64,000 nucleotides of DNA from Argyresthia goedartella (Eukaryota; Arthropoda; Insecta; Lepidoptera; Argyresthiidae), in the NCBI GenBank assembly GCA_949825045.1, contig OX463813.1, forward strand, positions 5,642,001 to 5,706,000, read 5' to 3'. The position numbers and the translations under genes were made by a program. The notes under the pieces were generated by a model that searched no databases, had not been told where the DNA came from, and saw nothing but the letters and a program-made list of their open reading frames with translations. Of the stretch, positions 12,401 through 24,400 are shown one piece after another (within the stretch, counting starts at the first letter, position 1; each line of letters opens with the position of its first letter).

Positions 12401-15400
12401 GTGTTTTTGTGATTAAAGAACAATTAAAAAATTCGTGTCTACTTCTAAACATGTTTTTTTCTGACATACCTGTCGAATATCAGCTGTGTTTTTATGGCAT
12501 TATTAGAAAGAAGGTAGACCATCGAACTTTTTTACAAACTTTCAAGATAAGCCCCGTTTTTTTATTTTCATTATTGCAAGTCAAAGATGATTCGTTTCCG
12601 AATTCCACTTCCTGAAAAACATTTGTGGTTCAATAAAAAAAAAAGATGTTAATTTCCGGTATTTTTTAATATAAATAATAATTAATTAATAAAAAAAAAT
12701 AAAAAAAAAAAATATAAAAGAACCGTTCAACATGAACAACCATTAACAGTAAATAACTGCAGGTTTTATCTATTTTATTTATTCAAGTTTAAAGTGGTTA
12801 TTCTGGAGAATCTTTCAAAAAAGTAAAAAAATATTAAAATAAAAAATCCGTTGGGCCAAAACTTTTTTTGTGGACCAAGGTAGGTAGATAGCAAAGGACC
12901 CCTTCTATCACCCATATTAATTTGGCAATCGATGCACCAAACACCCTGTATAGGGAAGTTTCTTTGGGAGTTGGGACGCCGCCGCTCGAGGGACAAAGGT
13001 CTCGACTACCGCTCTGGGGCATTTCTTATGCAGAGGATATCACGGGAGTTGGGACGCCGCCGCCCGAGGGACAAAGGTCTCGACTACCGCTCTGGGGCAT
13101 TTCTTATGCAGAGGATATCACGGGAGTTGGGACGCCGCCGCCCGAGGGACAAAGGTCTCGACTACCGCTCTGGGGCATTTCTTATGCAGAGGATATCACG
13201 GGAGTTGGGACGCCGCCGCCCGAGGGACAAAGGTCTCGACTACCGCTCTGGGGCATTTCTTATGCAGAGGATATCACGGGAGTTAAGACGCCGCCGCCCG
13301 AGGGACAAAGGTCTCGACTACCGCTCTGGGGCATTTCTTATGCAGAGGATATCACGGGAGTTGGGACGCCGCCGCCCGAGGGACAAAGGTCTCGACTACC
13401 GCTCTGGGGCATTTCTTATGCAGAGGATATCACGGGAGTTGGGACGCCGCCGCCCGAGGGACAAAGGTCTCGACTACCGCTCTGGGGCATTTCTTATGCA
13501 GAGGATATCACTGGCTGTTCAGCGCGGAAATGCTGCCAGCGTTATTGGAACCCTTGGCACGGAAATGTCCCGGGGCGGTTTATTTGGTTAATTTTAAGTT
13601 TTGACGCTTTATAATTTTTGATTAATGGACGCATTTTGATGAAGCGTTCCTGGATAGTATTTTTAATTTTTAGGGTTCCGTACCCGAAGGGTTCCAAACG
13701 GGACCCTATTACTAAGACTCCGCTGTCCGTCCGTCCGTCCGTCTGTCACCAGGCTGTATCTCAAGAACCTAGCTAGCTAGAGAGTTGAAATTTTCACAGA
13801 TTATGTATTTATGTTGCCGCTATAACAACAAATACTAAAAAACAGGATAAAATAAATATTTAAGGGGGCTCCCATACAACAATTCTTTCAATGCCACATA
13901 CAAACTTATGGATGCACCTGGTTACGTACATGGAGTGTGAAAGTAACCGCACCAATAACTTTGTAAACAATATTTTGCTGTGTAAAATCCAAACTATTCA
14001 CTCCACACCATCGCTTCCATTGAACGGTGGTACGGAACCCTTCGTGCGCGATTTAGACTCGCACTTGACCGGTTTTATTTATTATTATTATTAGTCAATA
14101 AATGAAGAATATTGGGAAGTGGTTGAATTAGGAGGTGGTAGAATTGGAAAGTTGGGAAGTTGGGAAGTGAACGAATTGAGAAGTAGTCAAAATGGGAACG
14201 TCTAACTATGAACCTTGTCATATAGGAAAGTGGTCATGACAGACCTAAAGAGCCCGTTTTGCAACAAAACAGTAGCGATACTATCGCGATGCTATCGCAG
14301 TTCTAGTGCCATCGTAATGCGATTCTGTTTAATTATTGTCTGTATTGACGACCTCTGCGGCGCTCCGGTTGTGGCTCTGCCTTTAGGAGGTTCCGGGCTC
14401 AATCCCCGGCTGGGGATAAAATCAAAAAATCTCCAGGTCTTGGATGTTTATATGCGTGCGCTGACGCTGTTTCTGATTCCCAAGACACAGGGTATCCTAG
14501 TGTGGGGCCAGAAGCAATGTCTATGTGTGCCATATAAATGTTTGTGTTTGTTTATTGCGACTACTTCAGTAAGCTGCAGACGCAATGCTGATTCGTTACA
14601 GTCACTACTATCTGCCGGCCTCTTGCCCCTAAACATATAAATATGTCAAAAAAAAATTTTCTCTAATAAATCCAATTTATATTGGTTTTGTTCCAGAATT
14701 ATGTTCCTACCAATCCCAAAAAATCCATACATTATAGAGGTGTCCTACAACAATGGATTACCTTTGGCTAGGCGTTGCTACGAGTTCATGACCTTAATAA
14801 AAACTATCACAGCATTCGGGGATTTGAATTTTGTTGTCTTTTTCAAATATATTTTCTGACTTGATTTTCTGATTACCTGACTGAAAAGAGCTCCGTGGCC
14901 TAATGGGTTTCACGCTTGCTTCTCACAGGAGATGCAGGTTCGATTCCTGATGATGCTCCAATGAGATAATCAATTTATCTTAAGTACATTACGGACTTCA
15001 GCAATTACATACGGACGTTCTAACGGTGATGGAAAACATCGTAACAAAACCTTCAATACTCCATAGCTGCAGCGATGGATGGGCTAGCCCCCTGTCACGC
15101 AAAATGGAGTATTGAATAACTGGCTCAAAGTTGGCACAATTGTGCCTCTGTCACCCCATATGGGAAAAGACGTGATGTGATTTTCTGACTTTGGAATGTT
15201 TGCCCGCAGACGAAAGAATAGTCTCCGAAGGTGCCATGCTGAACATCACTCGAGTGAGTCGCCACGACAGTGGAATCTACACGAGTGAAGCGGTCAACTC
15301 ACAGGGGGCGGCGACTATCAACATCACTGTCTCGGTTCATTGTAAGTACTGACCACAATCTTTTTTCCGATTCAAATTAGGTTCAAAACAAGAACATCAC

Positions 15401-18400
15401 CATGGCAACCATTTCCATTCCAATTCGCCATAATGGGCTTTATTTACCTAATACCAAGACTTGTATTAAGACGGTCACGGTAATTTTGCGGATCAAATTA
15501 GGTTCCTAATCTGAATCGGTATAAGACGTTGTGGTAACCCCTCTGACCACAATCTTTTTCCGATTCAAATTAGATTCAAAACAAGAACATCACCATGGCA
15601 ACCATTTCCATTCCAATTAGCCATAATGGGCTTTATTTACCTAATACCAAGACTTGTTTTAAGACGGTCACGGTAATTTTGCGGATCAAATTAGGTTCCT
15701 AATCTGAATCGGCATAAGACGTTGTGGTAACTCCCCTGTTGTAACTAAGTGTGACGTCAATAACATAAAACCGCAGATCAAGACGCTTCTAATGATACCT
15801 CATTGGTCAAATTCTGATTTGTAGTAACATACCCGCTAACATCATAACCGTGAAAATGGCTATTACTAAATTGGAAATATTAAACTGCCCATAAAAAATA
15901 CTGATTTGCACAGAAAATATCAGCGCAAAATGCTGCAAACTCAAACTCAAAACTCAAACTCAAAACGTTTATTCTGTAAATAGGCCACAAGGGCACTTTC
16001 ACATGTCATTTCATTTCATTTTTTACAGAACATTTGGTATTATTATCATATTATCAGAAAAAAAAAGTACTTAATTATTGTTTCTGAGAGATGTAAAGAG
16101 TCTCAAATGTCATAATAAAATAATTAAAATATAAATAACAGAGATGTATAGTCTCTTTAGTCAATAATACAATGATAATAGGAGATGTAAATGGTCCCCA
16201 CAGTCAAGAGTTGTATAATTAAATTAATCTTTGGAGGTGTAAAAGGCCTCCAAGTGTCCAGTAAAAGAAACTCTGGCAGTGAGGATGCTCACAATTAATT
16301 AGAAATATTCAGTCCCAAGCATTTTTATCGTCTATGTACTCTTTAATACTGTAGTAAGCTTTAGAAATAAGCCTTTGCTTGATGTATTTCTTGAACTTAT
16401 TAATTGATAGATCTGTCAAAGTGCTTGGGAGTTTATTGTAAAATCTTACACAATTACCCTTGAACGAGTTTTTTATTTTATGGAGCCGAGTAGTGGGCAC
16501 TGCAAGTTTGTCCTTGTTTCTAGTATTAAAGTTATGTATATCACAGTTTCTTCGAAAGTTAACAATCTTCTTATGGACATACATAATATTCTCGTAAATA
16601 TATTGACTATGGACTGTCAATATATTTACTTCTTTAAACTTATTTCTAAGAGAATCTCTATTATTCATTTTATAAATCGCACGAACAGCCCGCTTTTGCA
16701 GCACAAAAATAGTATTTATGTCAGCAGCACTGCCCCAGAGCAGAATACCGTAGGACATAATACTATGAAAGTAACTAAAATAAACTAATCTGGCTGTTTT
16801 TAAATCTGTCAAGTGACGGATTTTCCTGCATGCAAAAGCTGCAGAGCTCAGTCTGTTCGATAGCTTATCAATATGTGGACCCCATTGGAGTTTGGAATCC
16901 AACGTTATACCTAGAAACACTGTGCTGGTTACCAATTCCAATTCCTCATTTTTAATTGTTATACATGTCTGATTATTTTTAACGTTAGTAGTAAGAAACT
17001 TAACACATTTAGTCTTTTTCTCATTTAATAGCAAATTATTAACATTAAACCAATTTACCACTCTTGATATGGTATTGTTCACGTGATCATCAGTAGCGTG
17101 TTGGTTTCGCTTTGTTTTAAAAATAAGTGAGGTGTCATCAGCAAACAGTACCATATAATGACAGTCCCTTTCTAGATAGGGTAAGTCGTTTATATAGATG
17201 AGGAATAGGAAGGGTCCCAATATTGAGCCCTGTGGCACGCCCAAAGAAACCAATGATCCTGGTGATCGTTCTCCGTTTACTTCTACCCTTTGTATTCTTC
17301 CGTTCAGATAAGATTTTAACAAATTCAATGACGTGTCTCTAACTCCATAATGATGTAATTTCCTGATCAATGTTTCATGACAAACGCAATCAAAAGCCTT
17401 AGATAAGTCACAAAAAATGCCTAGGGCATCTTGTGACTCTTCCCAGGCATCAAAAATACTTTCAATGAACTGAATTCCGGCATCTGTTGTTGAACGACCG
17501 CGAGTGAATCCAAACTGTTTGTTATGCATTAGCTTATTTGATTCAAAATGATGTAATAGCTGTGATAAGATTAATTTCTCAAAAATTTTACTTAAAGTTG
17601 GTAGTATTGATATAGGTCTGAAATTGGTGGGGTCTTGAGTACTACCTGCTTTGAAGAGGGGAATTATCTTACTTTGTTTCATTAAATCAGGAAATTCACC
17701 GCAGTCTATACAATTGTTGAAAATGACCGCTAGGTCAGGTGCAATTAATTCGATCAGGGATTTAACGACGTGAACAGAGAGTCCCCAAAGATCATTCGTT
17801 TTCTTAACATTTATCAATTTAAATGCCTTTACGACATCTGAACTTGTGACGTGCTTAAAATTCAAGTATGAAGCACACTCTGAGACATTATCTTTTAATA
17901 TTGCAACAGCAGACAAAGGTGACTGCTGCAGCTAAGGTGAAGGGTAAAGGGGGTGAGCAAAGCGAAGCCCCCTTTATCCTTCGTGTTAGGTTGGACATGC
18001 AAGAACAAATCAGTATTTTTGATGTGCGATTAAATACTAGCCTTACTGAATCGAACATAAATAAAGTAATTGTACTCAGAGATGAAAATTAATTCTTATT
18101 TTCACCAGGTTCAGAATATTTATTCTGAAAATAATTATTGCGTGGAAGCGAGTTGTCAGCTTTACATCCGGGCCATGTATATATAAATTATGTAAAAGCA
18201 GGCACATACATTGCCTCTGGCCCTACACTAGGGTGTGGGGCCCCTGTGTTGTGGGAACCACAAACATCTACGTCACAATCGTATGAACATCCAAGACCTG
18301 GGGAACTTTTTCTTTAACTCCTCAGCAGGGATCCGAATCCGGGACCTCTCGCTTCGGAAGCTCAGCTTGGACCACGACACCACAGAGGTTGTCGAAATGG

Positions 18401-21400
18401 AGTGATATTACCACTTAGCCGAGCCTATGAATAGATTACCAAATGTGTTATTTCGTGATAATAACACCTAATCAACACACCATTGTGTTGGGGTATAATT
18501 TATCGATAGGTGATCGATCAATACATATTCGATGACCTTATCAATCATCTTTGTTGTTGAAATGGTATTTCTATCACCTAAATTGAATTACAACGAGTCT
18601 CTTTCAATAAATCGCTACTGAACATATAAGCCTCAGTCAAAAGATAAATACTTATGTAAGTAAAATGGCAGATTTTTAGAAACATTATAAAATTTATGGC
18701 ATGTGTTTAAACGATTACCAAAAACGCTCCTATTTTACTACCAATAAATTCGAAATGACTGCCAGAATAGATAAATGTCCACCAATTTGTGTTTGGATAA
18801 ATGATCACAAAACTTATTTTTATAGTACTTAAGCTTATGTTTTAAGTATTTTTTGTTGTTCTTACATGTTCAACCTAACTCGAAGGATAAAGGGGGCTTC
18901 GCTTCGCTCACCCCCTTTACCCCGTTCACCTAAGCTACCGCAGCATTTTTTGCAACTTTTGGTGTTCATTTAACCATTTTGGTTAGGGAAAAAATATTTT
19001 GGTGATCATTATATTTGTTGCCAAAATTTATCACCTAAAAATATTTTTTCACTGAGAAATAATATCGATCATCAAATTATTAGATGAACGACCAAGTTAG
19101 GCGATAAATCTACGATTTAGGTAACCAAATAGTAGATCTGTCACCTACCTTCTTTCGCCAAACAATACACCAAACCCTAACGTCACAAATCTAAATATGT
19201 TCTCCTATTATATTGCAATGCAAAATTAAAACGCTTTTTTTGTTTCAGATTCTGCCAGCATCAAAGCCGTTTCTCAAAATGGAATCACTAACCCGAACGA
19301 GAACGCCATACTTTCATGCACTGTTTCTGGTAAGCTTAATTAATTCGCCTTTTCTTATGGGCACAGTTGGCACCTATATATTTAGCCGGTTAATTGACCG
19401 AGCGAACGAAGCGTCCAGTTTCGATATTGGCCAAAAATGATTTGGACCGTCTGTCAGTTTGTTCTCGCCTACAGGTACTATTGACGACCCGAATGGCCGA
19501 GTCGGCAGTAACCCTGCCTTCGAAGCCAAGGGTCCCGGGTTTGAGTCCCGGTGGGGGCAAATATTTGTTTGATGAGAACGGATGTTTGTACCCTAGTCAT
19601 GGTTGTTTATCTATCTAAGTATAGTATTTATCTATATAAGTATATGTATCGTTGTCTAGTACCCAAGATACAGGGAATCCTAGTTTGGGACTAGATCAAT
19701 GTGTGTAAATAGTGTCCAAGGTATTTATTATTAAGGTATTATTATTACAGGTCGCATTTTCCAACCGGTTTTGACAAGAATTGGCTCACAAGCTCCTTGA
19801 TTGATTTAAAATTTTAGTCGATTTTTTGATTGGTGGGAAAATAGGGCGAAAAGTGTGCTGTAGCGTTATTTATCGTCGGATTTCAATCAAACTTAAGAGG
19901 CACATTAAGGACTTCATTCTACACGAGATGTTGGGATCAAAAATCCAAAAGGGGGGAGTGGGGGGAAAGGGGGAGGGGATTTGCAGTAGCGTTATATATG
20001 GAGGAATTTCAATTTTTGAAATTGAAGGGAGGTTGCTGTTCTCACAGAACCACTAGTCAATATCATTTAGCGTGACATGTTAATTGTTAATTTCTACATA
20101 AATATTATATCGAGATGATTACCTTCTCAACATTGATCTAGCCCCAAACTGGGATTCCCTGTATCTTGGGTACTAGACAACGATACACATACTTATATAG
20201 ATAAATATTTTACTTAGATAAAAAACCATGACTAGGGTACAATCATCCGTTCTCATCAAACAAATATTTGCCCCCACCGGGACTCGAACCCGGAACCCTT
20301 GGCTTCGTAGGCAGGGTCACTGCCGACTCGGCCATTCGGTTCGTCGTCGTAGGGTACATATTTGCTAAACGGGACCCTATTACTAAACTTCTGTCCGTCC
20401 ATCCATCTGTCCGTCAGGGCTTCTATCTGGTGAAATTTAAAGTTGGAGAGTTAGAATTTTCACAGAATTTATTATGCCGCTACACAAACTATAATGAACT
20501 ACACGCAATTCTAAAAACTGTAGGAGGTTTCCCTTCCTTTACAATAGTTTATGTGACTGATACATAATGCCTAATTATGTATAGTTACTTACACTAGTTT
20601 ATCTATACATATATCATAAGCTCTCATTGATGTGTTCGACCGGCATGGTGGCATTGATAATTGCTCTCCACTTGTTTAGCTTGTTCAGTAGTACCAACTT
20701 CACAGATAAACTAGGTGTGGCACGCAGGCGGGCGTCGGCATTCGAAATTTGAATGCCATAATTCGTCCAAAATTGATACATTTTGGTCATAATGTGTCAA
20801 TATTAAGATAAGAAATGAGTTTTTCCAAATAGTATAGCATTATGCTGGTCGTAACATGCGGTTTTTGGACCCAGTAAAGGGTTTATGATAAGTGTGTAGA
20901 TAAAATATATTTTGCGTTTTTTCTTGTACACTTATTATATGAGTCCGACTCATACTTGATCTCTTCTTTATCTGACTGAATTACGAGTAATAGTTGAAAA
21001 GCAAATAGAAAATGAGTGGTATAGTTGCACTATCACTATAGTTTGTCTGTGAAGTTGGTACTGACATTCAAATTTCGAACGCCGACGCCCGCCTGCGTGA
21101 AGTTGGTACTACAGAACAAGCTAAACAACCTTCAGAGCCACAATGCCGGTCAAACATGCGGTTCCTGAACACATCAAAGAGAGCTTATGATATGTGTGTA
21201 GATAAACTAGTGTATGTAACTGTACATAATTAGGCATTAAATCACTCAAGTGATATTATTATGAAACTCGCCTTCGGCTCGTTTCATAAACACACTCTCG
21301 AGTTTTAATGCCCTCCATTATGTGACTGCTACATAAGTAGCAGTCACATAAACTACTATTCGACTACGGTAGTAAAATGTTATTGTATTGGGAATCATAA

Positions 21401-24400
21401 ATGTTTTATTTCCCCTATTTAAAATTCGTGAAATATGAACGTAGAGATAGACCTAGACATAGACATAATTTATTGATAATATTCATTACAAGTCAGAATA
21501 AAATGTTACAAAATCAATATCATGTATCACATATACATTTCATAAAGTTTAAATGTCAACAGAAATTATTTAATTAAATTGAATTATAGTAAGTCAGTTT
21601 TTAAAATTCAAAATATTAAATTAAATTCAATTCAATATACACATAGTAACACTAATTTCATCATTGTACACAATAAAAAGGGTTAGTTATTTTAATTCTA
21701 TAAATTCATCATAGCTGTAAAAGGACCTCTCGACAAGCCATCCTTTCAGTCTTACTTTGAATATGGGCACACTCGGTGCACCAGTGATAGCTTCAGGTAA
21801 CTTGTTGTAGACTACCGGACCCATGACATGGATCGCCTTACTTGTTTTAGCAAGCTTGTGCACGATTCCAGCTAGTTCATTTGAGTTCCGAGTCTCATAT
21901 TGATGCGATTCTCCAAGTCGTTTGTATTGGTCAATATACGCACATAAATGGCCACTTGGAAAATGAGAATGCTACGTAATGTGAGAATTTTTAGTTGTTT
22001 AAAGTGCGGTTTCGCGGACTCGTCAGTCGCTACTCGTAGTTACGAACTTCAGTAAGGATAATAAAGTTTCATTGGTTCAAATATTTTATCTATTAACCGT
22101 TGCGTAGTGCTTCGATCCCCGGCCGAGGAGAAAATATATCTAACCGTCAATTTGAAGTAAGCAAACATCCTTTAAAATATCCATTTGACAGGGATTGCGA
22201 TAGAAATTACAATACTTATTGAGCTTACTGTTCATATTTATAGAGCTACTGTTCATAACAATAGTTCATGATTACAGAGCTACTGTTCATAATTGTAGAG
22301 CGTCTGTTCGTAATTATAAAGCAACAATTCCTAAATATAGAGCTACTGTTCATAATTATAGAGCTACTGTTTATAATTATGGAGCTACTGTTCATAATTC
22401 TGTAATTATGAAGAGTAGCTCCATAATTATAGAGCTACTGTTCATAATTATAGAGCTACTGTTCATAATTATAGAGCTACTGTTCATAATTATAGATCTA
22501 CTGTTCATAATTATAGAGCTGCTGTTCATAATTATAGATCTACTGTTTATAATTATAGAGCTAATTCATAATTATAGAGCTATCGTATAACTATTCATAA
22601 TGATTGATACGTTTCTGTTTCTGGTACTCAAGACACAGGCAACCCTAGTGTGAGGCCGACGGCAATGTACAAAGCAAACACGCAAAAAACATAGCGTCAC
22701 ATCTTTTCCCATACGTGGTGGCAGAGGCACAATTGTTGTACCGTATAATAGGAATGTTTAAATTTCCTTCCAGGGAACCCCCTTACAGCCGAGCACGTTC
22801 GATGGGAGCGACCCGACTACACTATTGATCCACAACAAATATCTTTCGATGCAAAAAACCTCACCAGCTATCTGACCATAGACGAGCCGACGCGGGAAGA
22901 CGTTGGGAATTTCCAATGTGTGGTGGATAATGGAATTGGTGCTGAGGTCAGGCAAGATGTCATGTTGGTAGTGAAGTTTAAACCTGAGTTGGACACCTCG
23001 CCAACGCTGGCGAAAGCTGCGTCCAACGTTGGACAGGTGGGACGGTTGACTTGCAAGTAAGTTTGTTGAATACTTACATTTCTTTTAATTACTACGCCTT
23101 AGGCTGTTTCAAGAAGTCCGTGAATCATCTGTCATTTTACATTACAAAAATATGATTAATTTGTTCAATAGGACTTATCGGGTTTTCTTGAAACAGGCCC
23201 TTATTGTCACACATTTGTGTCACACAATAGTGCCCACGTTTACCCAATAATTCGATACTCCATTTTTTCGTGAGAGGCGGCTAGTCCATCGCCGCAGTAC
23301 GGAAATATGAAGTTTTCCCCGCCGTTAGAATGACTGTATAATAATGTACATTCTACTTCAACCACTAGAGCGCGGATGCTCTGTTTGCTAAAGTTTCATG
23401 TTAAACATATGTACACACGCCGTTTTCCCATGTATTCAATCTCTATTTCGCGTGCCAGGGGTCTAGCCCATCGCCGCAGCTATGGAGACTGAAGGTTTCC
23501 TCGCGATGTTAAAACAAAATCAACACATTATAAGCATAATTGAGATTGAGAGAAGATATAGTGACAAGGATAGAGAAAGGCCAGCTTAGATGGTTTGGTC
23601 ACGTTGAAGGGAGATTGACGAAACAAACAAACAAACGATTTATACAGTGGGTGTGAAAGGTGCCGACGGGCGGGGACGCCCAAGAAGGTACTATAAAGAC
23701 CAAATCGGCGATTTGTTAGTGAAGGGGCAAATACGAAGTACCCGTAACCGGCGAGCTTGCATGAAGAGACTTATGAATGTTGAGGAAGCGAGAGATGTAT
23801 GTCAGGATCGTTGCAGGTGGAGGTCTTTGGTCTCTGCCTACCCCTCTTCCGGGAAATAGGCGTGAGCATATGTATGTATGTATGTATAAGCATAATTCAC
23901 ACGTTTCCCAATTCCAGATGCAAAGGTGCGCCCGCACCTAACTTCACGTGGTCGAGAAACGGCTCCAAACTCCCCGTCAACACGTCAACCAAATACTTCG
24001 CCGAATTCCACAAAATCGACCCGGTGACTTACAGTTCCCTGCTTTTGATAAACGATGTGGCGACGTCCGACTATGGAACGTATGAGTGCGGGGTCAGAAA
24101 CGAGGCTGGCTTTAGTTCGACGAGCGTGAAACTAGATGTCACTAGTGCGCCGGGTAAGTGGTTTTTGGTTAGTCCCGTTATTTCACGGATCGAAAATTGT
24201 GAGAATCCTGATTATAGCATCATTATGTCGTCATAGCTTAAAATATGGTCTTATGCTAATCTGTGTCTGGAAACCGGCTCTAAAGTGGAGATATTCTTAG
24301 AAGTATTTGACATCTATGAACAGTAGGGACAGAGCGTCAATCTTCTTCTAATTGTTTCGCTTAGAAAATGAGGGAGATCTGTCTCTACTGTTGACGGATG

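Larger units (their letters stand above)
15876..18042 (+). mobile_element. Hairpin-core MITE, type C, split by a LINE insertion
   Basis: The left part (15876-15936) has AATATTAAACTGCCCATAAA and AATATCAGCGCAAAATGCTGC. The right part (17930-18042) resumes with GCTAAGGTGAAGGGTAAAGG, the core hairpin and AATCAGTATTTTTGATGTGC. The two halves join into an intact type C element like 42499-42760 if 15937-17929 is removed. Confidence 0.85.

Noticed and set aside
12922..13614. Long ORFs encoding a 26-residue tandem repeat protein
   Set aside because: The repeat period is a multiple of three, so several frames stay open by arithmetic. There is no promoter, splice or family support.
19495..19560. Possible tRNA gene (A box, GGTTYGAGTCCC B box)
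   Set aside because: No closing acceptor stem; the same sequence recurs with a common tail and ATT tract, so it is a SINE. The same holds for the other B-box hits.
22219..22590. ORF of ~120 codons rich in Ile/Leu
   Set aside because: Purely a translation of the 21-bp AT-rich tandem repeat.
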